64,000 nucleotides of DNA, taken from the NCBI RefSeq assembly GCF_002291425.1, contig NZ_CP014136.1, forward strand, positions 5,284,925-5,348,924, read 5' to 3'. Under the pieces are notes generated by a model. The model was not told the DNA's origin. It searched no databases and saw only the letters and a program-made list of their open reading frames with translations. A program made the translations under genes and the position numbers. This document shows, piece by piece, positions 60,000-64,000 of the stretch; the stretch's first letter is position 1; every line of letters starts with the position of its first letter. The stretch is from Gibbsiella quercinecans (GTDB lineage Bacteria > Pseudomonadota > Gammaproteobacteria > Enterobacterales > Enterobacteriaceae).

Positions 60000-61488
60000 C
60001 AACACGGCGGCGATCGTTATCGATATTGGTACCACCAACTGTAAAGTCAGCTGTTATTCCTGCCTCGATGCAAGTGTAATGGATGTGCGTAAATTCCCGA
60101 CGCCAAAACGGGTTTCAGGGCAGGGCGATGTCGATTTTGATATTAACCAACTTTGGCAAACAATAAAGTGCGTTATGGCTGAACTGATCATGCTAACGCC
60201 CGTGGCGATCAGCCGCATCAGTATCGCCAGTTTTGGTGAATCCGGGGTGTTTATCGACGAAGACGGTACTATCCTGACGCCGATGCTGGCCTGGTATGAT
60301 CGGCGTGGTGAGGATTATCTTTCAGCGCTGAATGAAGCACAAAAGCAGGAGCTGTATTCGATTACCGGTTTGCCGCCGCACAGTAATTACTCCGCATTCA
60401 AAATGCGATGGCTGCTGGAAAACTATCCGCTGCCGAAACACCGCGGGATGTGTTGGTTACATGCGCCAGAAGTGTTGTTGTGGTTGCTGACCGGGCAAAA
60501 ACGTACCGAAATTACGCTCGCCAGCCGCACATTGTGTTTGGACGTCACTACGTGCAAGTGGTCACAACAAGCCGCTGAGTTGCTGAAAATCCCGTTTGAT
60601 GTATTGGCGCCACTGCTGGAACCCGGCGAGATCGCGGGATGGGTCACTCCTGTGCTTGCTAAAGAACTCGGCATAACGAGTGACGTGAGCGTCACCCTGG
60701 CGGGACATGACCATATGGTTGGGGCGAGGGCGTTGCAATTGGTGCCAGGTGAAGCACTGAACTCGACGGGAACCACCGAAGGCATTTTACTGCTAACCCC
60801 ACAGCCTTTACTGGATGCACAGGCCCAGCGAAATAAGTTGGCGAATGGCCGTTACTCTGACGGTGATTTATGCACACTGTTTGCCTCTCTGCCGATTGGC
60901 GGTTACGCCCTTGAGTGGTTGCGCCGTACATTCCGCTTAACAGAGGAAGAAATAGACTCAGCGCTAGCGCGAGTCTGGCTTCGCTATCAACAGGCTTCGT
61001 GGTCGCCAAACGCCGTGCCCGTGTTTATTCCTCATCTGCGGGGCTCGGGTTCGCCAAATAAAAACCGTGCTACCCGTGGATTGCTGTATGGCCTGGGGGA
61101 TACGCTGGGGGTTGATACATTGGTGGAAAGCATTTTTATGGGCCTGACAATGGAATTCGCTAACTGTTATGGCTGTTTTAACGTACCAGCAGGGCGTCCA
61201 CTGAAGGTCATTGGCCCAGCAGTGAATAATCCGTTCTGGCTACAGTTAAAAGCCGATGTCTTGCAATGCCCGGTAGAAGCAATAGCTTTTGATGAGGCGG
61301 TTTCTGTTGGCGCATTATTGGTTGCCTGCCCGGATTTATCGCCGCCCTCAATAACGCTTGCTGGCCGTTACTTTCCTAATCCGCAACGGGCAGGAAAAAT
61401 AAAGGAATATCAAAAGCACTGGCTGGAATTTTATAATTTCAAATTATCACAGGAGGGTATTCCCACCATTAGGTATTCCCACCATTAG
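59992..61488 (+). CDS. FGGY-family carbohydrate kinase
   Basis: A 498-residue sugar kinase. The N-terminal ATPase fold begins AIVIDIGTTNCKVSCYSC; a conserved SFGESGVFIDEDG and AWYDRRGEDYLSALNE precede the FGGY body, and the second domain has GHDHMVGARALQLVPGEALN and STGTTEG at about residue 240-262. HLRGSGSPNKNRATRGLLYGL follows. The sugar is unknown. It should phosphorylate a PTS product (or an intracellular sugar) so that the class II aldolase can split it. The last residues of the frame lie in a 16-base tandem repeat that shifts the stop. Confidence 0.87.
   Translation: MPDNTAAIVIDIGTTNCKVSCYSCLDASVMDVRKFPTPKRVSGQGDVDFDINQLWQTIKCVMAELIMLTPVAISRISIASFGESGVFIDEDGTILTPMLAWYDRRGEDYLSALNEAQKQELYSITGLPPHSNYSAFKMRWLLENYPLPKHRGMCWLHAPEVLLWLLTGQKRTEITLASRTLCLDVTTCKWSQQAAELLKIPFDVLAPLLEPGEIAGWVTPVLAKELGITSDVSVTLAGHDHMVGARALQLVPGEALNSTGTTEGILLLTPQPLLDAQAQRNKLANGRYSDGDLCTLFASLPIGGYALEWLRRTFRLTEEEIDSALARVWLRYQQASWSPNAVPVFIPHLRGSGSPNKNRATRGLLYGLGDTLGVDTLVESIFMGLTMEFANCYGCFNVPAGRPLKVIGPAVNNPFWLQLKADVLQCPVEAIAFDEAVSVGALLVACPDLSPPSITLAGRYFPNPQRAGKIKEYQKHWLEFYNFKLSQEGIPTIRYSHH
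61457..61488 (+). repeat. Tandem duplication of 16 bases at the kinase 3' end
   Basis: GTATTCCCACCATTAG occurs twice in succession. The second copy supplies the TAG stop. A single copy would end the gene at a TAA two codons later in the first frame, so the duplication changes only the last few residues. Confidence 0.9.
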
Positions 61489-61548
61489 ATAATTCCATGC
61501 AATAGGTAATTATATTTTATTAATATCATCCAGAGATAAGGAGTTAAC

Positions 61549-62409
61549 ATGCCTTTAGTTAATGGTAGGGTTTTACTCAACCGGATTCAGGAAAAACGCG
61601 TGATTGCGGGTGCATTTAATACCACCAATCTGGAAACCACAATTTCAATTCTGAACGCTATTGAGCGCTCTGGATTACCGAATTTTATTCAGATTGCACC
61701 CACCAATGCGCAACTTTCAGGTTACGACTATATTTATGAAATCGTTAAACGCCATGCCGATAAAATGGATGTTCCGGTAAGCCTACATCTCGACCACGGT
61801 AAAACCCTGGATGATGTTAAAATGGCTGTGCGCGCGGGTTTCACCTCCGTGATGATTGATGGTGCAGCCTTATCTTTTGAAGAGAATATTGATTTTACTC
61901 GCGCGGCTGTGGATTTCTGCAAGTCTTTCGGCGTACCTGTCGAAGCTGAACTTGGTGCGATTCTCGGCAAAGAAGACGATCACGTCAGCGAAGCAGATTG
62001 CAAAACCGAGCCGGAGAAGGTGCAGAGGTTTGTTGAGCAAACCGGTTGTGACATGCTGGCCGTATCGGTGGGCAACGTACATGGTCTGGAGGATATTCCG
62101 CGTATTGATATCCCGCTGCTTCAGCGTATTGCCGCCGTTACTCCGGTGCCACTGGTGATTCACGGTGGTTCAGGAATTGATGCCGATATTTTGCGTAGCT
62201 TTGTGAATTACAACGTGGTGAAAGTGAATATCGCCAGCGATTTACGCAAGGCTTTTATTACTGCGGTTGGCAAGGCGTATGTGCACAATAATAACGAGGC
62301 GAATCTGGCGCGGGTAATGGCAAACGCTAAACAGGCAGTCGAAGAGGATGTCTATGCCAAAATCATTATGATGAACAAAGATCACTCAGCGTTGCACCAG
62401 GCTAAATAA
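61549..62409 (+). CDS. Class II fructose/tagatose-bisphosphate aldolase
   Basis: A 286-residue zinc aldolase of the GatY/KbaY/FbaA family. VIAGAFNTTNLETTISILNA opens the barrel, SLHLDHGKTLDDVKMAVRAG carries the zinc histidine (about residue 84), VEAELGAILGKEDD the acidic loop, and VIHGGSGIDADILRSF the phosphate-binding GGSG with a zinc histidine. It would cleave a ketose-1,6-bisphosphate (or 1-phosphate) to dihydroxyacetone phosphate and a second product. ATAAGGAGTTAAC precedes the ATG. It follows the kinase by 60 bases in the same operon. Confidence 0.9.
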   Translation: MPLVNGRVLLNRIQEKRVIAGAFNTTNLETTISILNAIERSGLPNFIQIAPTNAQLSGYDYIYEIVKRHADKMDVPVSLHLDHGKTLDDVKMAVRAGFTSVMIDGAALSFEENIDFTRAAVDFCKSFGVPVEAELGAILGKEDDHVSEADCKTEPEKVQRFVEQTGCDMLAVSVGNVHGLEDIPRIDIPLLQRIAAVTPVPLVIHGGSGIDADILRSFVNYNVVKVNIASDLRKAFITAVGKAYVHNNNEANLARVMANAKQAVEEDVYAKIIMMNKDHSALHQAK

Positions 62410-62428
62410 TTGCATGAGGGACGCGGAA

Positions 62429-62698
62429 ATGATTAAGCAATCCATACGGGTGGTTAACAGTACGGGATTACATGCCAGGCCCGCAGCAACGCTGGCGAAA
62501 ATCGTTAAGAAATACCGGTCGTCACTGGTGTTGGTGAATAATGGCAAGGCCATCCCGATTAAAAGTATGATGAGCATTCTTGGTGCCGGCGTGAAAGGCA
62601 ACACGATGATAGAACTGATTTGTGAAGGAGAAGATGAACAGGCTTTTATGAATGAACTTAAAACTGCTTTTGCTGAAGGGTTTGGTGAATCGTCATAA
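62429..62698 (+). CDS. HPr-family phosphocarrier
   Basis: An 89-residue HPr-like protein. The active histidine is in RVVNSTGLHARPAATLAKIV (His15), and IPIKSMMSILGAGVKGNTMI contains the Ser46-equivalent region. GAGGGACGCGGAA precedes the ATG at 62429; an ATG at 62414 is in frame with no ribosome site. It is 19 bases after the aldolase gene and is the last gene of the PTS operon. A dedicated HPr could feed the operon's own EIIA; general PTS enzymes elsewhere would still be needed for EI. Confidence 0.87.
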   Translation: MIKQSIRVVNSTGLHARPAATLAKIVKKYRSSLVLVNNGKAIPIKSMMSILGAGVKGNTMIELICEGEDEQAFMNELKTAFAEGFGESS

Positions 62699-62744
62699 CA
62701 CAATGGATTATGATCTGACGTTTGGTTTGGATTATGAAGTTCCT

Positions 62745-62764
62745 GAGCGCCGGAAACGGCGCTC
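62745..62764. terminator. Hairpin after the HPr gene
   Basis: An eight-base GAGCGCCG/CGGCGCTC stem closed by a GAAA loop lies 46 bases past the HPr stop. No T tract follows on the plus strand, so termination is uncertain. Confidence 0.4.
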
Positions 62765-62902
62765 AAGGGCAAGACAAGATCCCCAAAGTCCAGAACGAAA
62801 CGCGGATGCAATGGCGATTCGGCTAGAGAAAGACGTTTGTGCAGAAAAGCAGAACCAGCAATGACAGCGTGCAAAGTGTTAGATTCCGCCTATCTCAACC
62901 AT

Positions 62903-62930
62903 GGTGCGCATAATGTATATTATGTTAAAT
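62903..62930 (+). other. dif: dif chromosome-dimer resolution site
   Basis: The left arm GGTGCGCATAA (XerC), the six-base centre TGTATA and the right arm TTATGTTAAAT (XerD) follow each other without a gap. All 28 bases are identical to E. coli dif. XerC and XerD resolve chromosome dimers here at cell division, activated by FtsK. It lies between the HPr gene and an IS481-type remnant. Together with tus at the other end it fixes the window as the terminus. Confidence 0.97.
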
Positions 62931-62982
62931 ATGCTGGGTTTGTACTTAAGTTCATGAGCGCCTCTCTTTCAGGAACTTACCG

Positions 62983-63233
62983 GTGAATCAGTCGTTTGCT
63001 AAAGTTAAGTTGTAGCCCGTTATCAAACACAAAGCCGGTTTGCTCAATCTGGCGGAAGAACTCAGCAACGTATCGAAAGCCTGTAAAATCATGGGCGTTT
63101 CACGTGATACATTTTATCGTTACCGCGAACTGGCCGATGAAGGTGGCGTGGATGCGCTGATAAACCGGACGAGCGTCCGAATATGGCATTGAATGGCTAC
63201 ACGCCGATGCAGCATATTCAACGCATGACCTGA
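62983..63233 (+). pseudogene. IS481-family transposase remnant
   Basis: A GTG-initiated frame gives NQSFAKVKL, then a TAG at 63013-63015, then PVIKHKAGLLNLAEELSNVS and a helix-turn-helix (KACKIMGVSRDTFYRY), the usual N-terminus of IS481 transposases. After INR at about 63168 the frame breaks. A +1-shifted segment from 63171 (ERPNMALNGYTPMQHIQRMT and a stop at 63231-63233) is the C-terminal end of the same protein. The catalytic DDE middle is therefore deleted. No intact terminal inverted repeat was identified. The remnant lies 53 bases past dif, a common place for insertions. Confidence 0.8.
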
Positions 63234-63353
63234 TTCTACTTATCACCTCCGTTAAAAATGGGAGGATTACCATTCCACTTCATCAAGTTTCATGATCTTA
63301 TGGTCACTGCAAAATATTGCTGCGCTTCCCGTTATACTGGGGAAATTGCAAGG

Positions 63354-64000
63354 TTAGCCATTGACCGTAAATCGTGCAGTGCGCCAGTTTTGAATGGCAA
63401 TGGCGGCCGTTTCACGAGTAATAGCGATATTTGCCTGCAGGACATCAATATTCTGCTGCAGTGCGGCCCCTGAATCGCAGAGCGTATCCATCGCCGATGA
63501 TATATTGCTAAAAGGGATCTCCGTGACCGAATAGAGGCTATGTTTACGGTGCCAACCCTTTGCTTTGGCATTTAACCGGGCAAGGGAAGCATAGAAATAT
63601 TTCGAGTAGCTTCGCTCAAATTGTATGTTCAATTGTTCTTTAAAAATGGATGGCTCCACCGGCTTACCAAAATGCAGAAGCAGGGCATGAAGGGCCGCTA
63701 AATAGTCGTCGATGACGATGTTTTTATAGGCACAGGCAGGCGTGGTGTAGAGCATGCGATCCACCTGAACAACACTCCCCTGTTCAATCATGTTGTCCAG
63801 ATAAAACGACGCATGTGCTAGGCTTTTACTCTTCAGCAAATTGGCAATTTCAGGTTTCGTTAGTGGCTTATCGTTGTTGTTCATCGCTTCAACGATGACG
63901 TCCTTTTGCGTGATGTTCTTAAAGCCTTTCTCCAGCCCGACCGAATCCGCCTGAGATTTTCCGTCAAAGTAAAAACCGTAATCCTCTCCGAAATGTTTCA
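63354..64000 (-). CDS. Unrecognised winged-helix-like protein, 5' end outside the window
   Basis: The frame is open from the stop at 63354 through base 64000, so the gene is cut by the window edge and more than 214 residues are encoded here. A segment starting KNITQKDVIVEAMNNNDKPL and continuing TKPEIANLLKSKSLAHASFY looks like a winged-helix DNA-binding unit, and VEPSIFKEQLNIQFERSYSK may be a second one. The C-terminus is helical (ALQQNIDVLQANIAITRETA). An ATG at 63884 is internal; the residues upstream of it (GEDYGFYFDGKSQAD) read as protein too. No family is recognised. It lies beside the IS481 remnant and dif. Confidence 0.6.
   Translation of the reverse strand, partial: KHFGEDYGFYFDGKSQADSVGLEKGFKNITQKDVIVEAMNNNDKPLTKPEIANLLKSKSLAHASFYLDNMIEQGSVVQVDRMLYTTPACAYKNIVIDDYLAALHALLLHFGKPVEPSIFKEQLNIQFERSYSKYFYASLARLNAKAKGWHRKHSLYSVTEIPFSNISSAMDTLCDSGAALQQNIDVLQANIAITRETAAIAIQNWRTARFTVNG

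Noticed and set aside
62652-62864. 70-residue plus-strand frame overlapping the HPr end
   Set aside because: No ribosome site, overlaps HPr in another frame, very charged composition, and covers a hairpin.

Overview
The window reads as the replication-terminus region of an enterobacterial chromosome, most likely Serratia or a close relative. The evidence is a GC-rich coding style, an ERIC repeat, and gene order shared with the E. coli terminus: tus, ynfM/ynfL, mlc, bioD2 (ynfK), clcB, ynfD, ynfB, ydfG, dcp. An exact E. coli-type dif site lies at 62903-62930 and a Tus-binding Ter site at 1583-1605, so both terminus landmarks are inside the window. The genus is inferred from gene content and could not be tested by a search.

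Region 1 (1-12.4 kb): end of a WYL-type regulator, a VOC protein, tus with its Ter site, the MFS exporter ynfM with divergent LysR gene ynfL, the glucose-regulon repressor mlc, bioD2, clcB, two small exported proteins (DUF1161, DUF1283), ydfG, idi, a GNAT acetyltransferase and a DHA2 exporter. Region 2 (12.4-19.3 kb): guanine deaminase, a compact AT-rich type VI cassette (hcp, type-44 toxin, membrane-anchored immunity candidate), dcp, and the urate hydroxylase hpxO. Region 3 (19.3-31 kb): a Pit phosphate transporter, an enlarged ERIC element, a CorA/ZntB-type channel, and a seven-gene operon (Liv-type ABC transporter, thiazoline-carboxylate hydrolase family protein, M20 carbamoyl-amino-acid hydrolase) facing a LysR regulator, then an EamA transporter.

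Region 4 (31-44.9 kb): a second, stand-alone elongation factor G, two tiny membrane proteins missed by normal ORF cut-offs (one is MgtS, one is unrecognised), a secreted alpha/beta hydrolase lacking its nucleophile serine, a DUF3772 MscS-type channel, a tautomerase/LysR pair, and a GH127 beta-L-arabinofuranosidase with GPH symporter and AraC regulator. Region 5 (44.9-56.5 kb): a nine-gene operon joining 5-oxoprolinase (pxpB, pxpC, pxpA) and a lysine-less biotinyl-like protein to an SDR enzyme and a polar amino-acid ABC transporter, headed by a Nac-family regulator; then an aminotransferase/DHA2 pair and osmC.

Region 6 (56.5-64 kb): a visibly AT-richer segment between osmC and dif carrying a GntR-controlled galactitol-type PTS (IIA, IIB, IIC), an FGGY kinase, a class II aldolase and a dedicated HPr, ending at dif. 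A decayed IS481-type transposase and an unrecognised, partial winged-helix-like protein lie on the far side of dif. No rRNA, tRNA or CRISPR array was seen.
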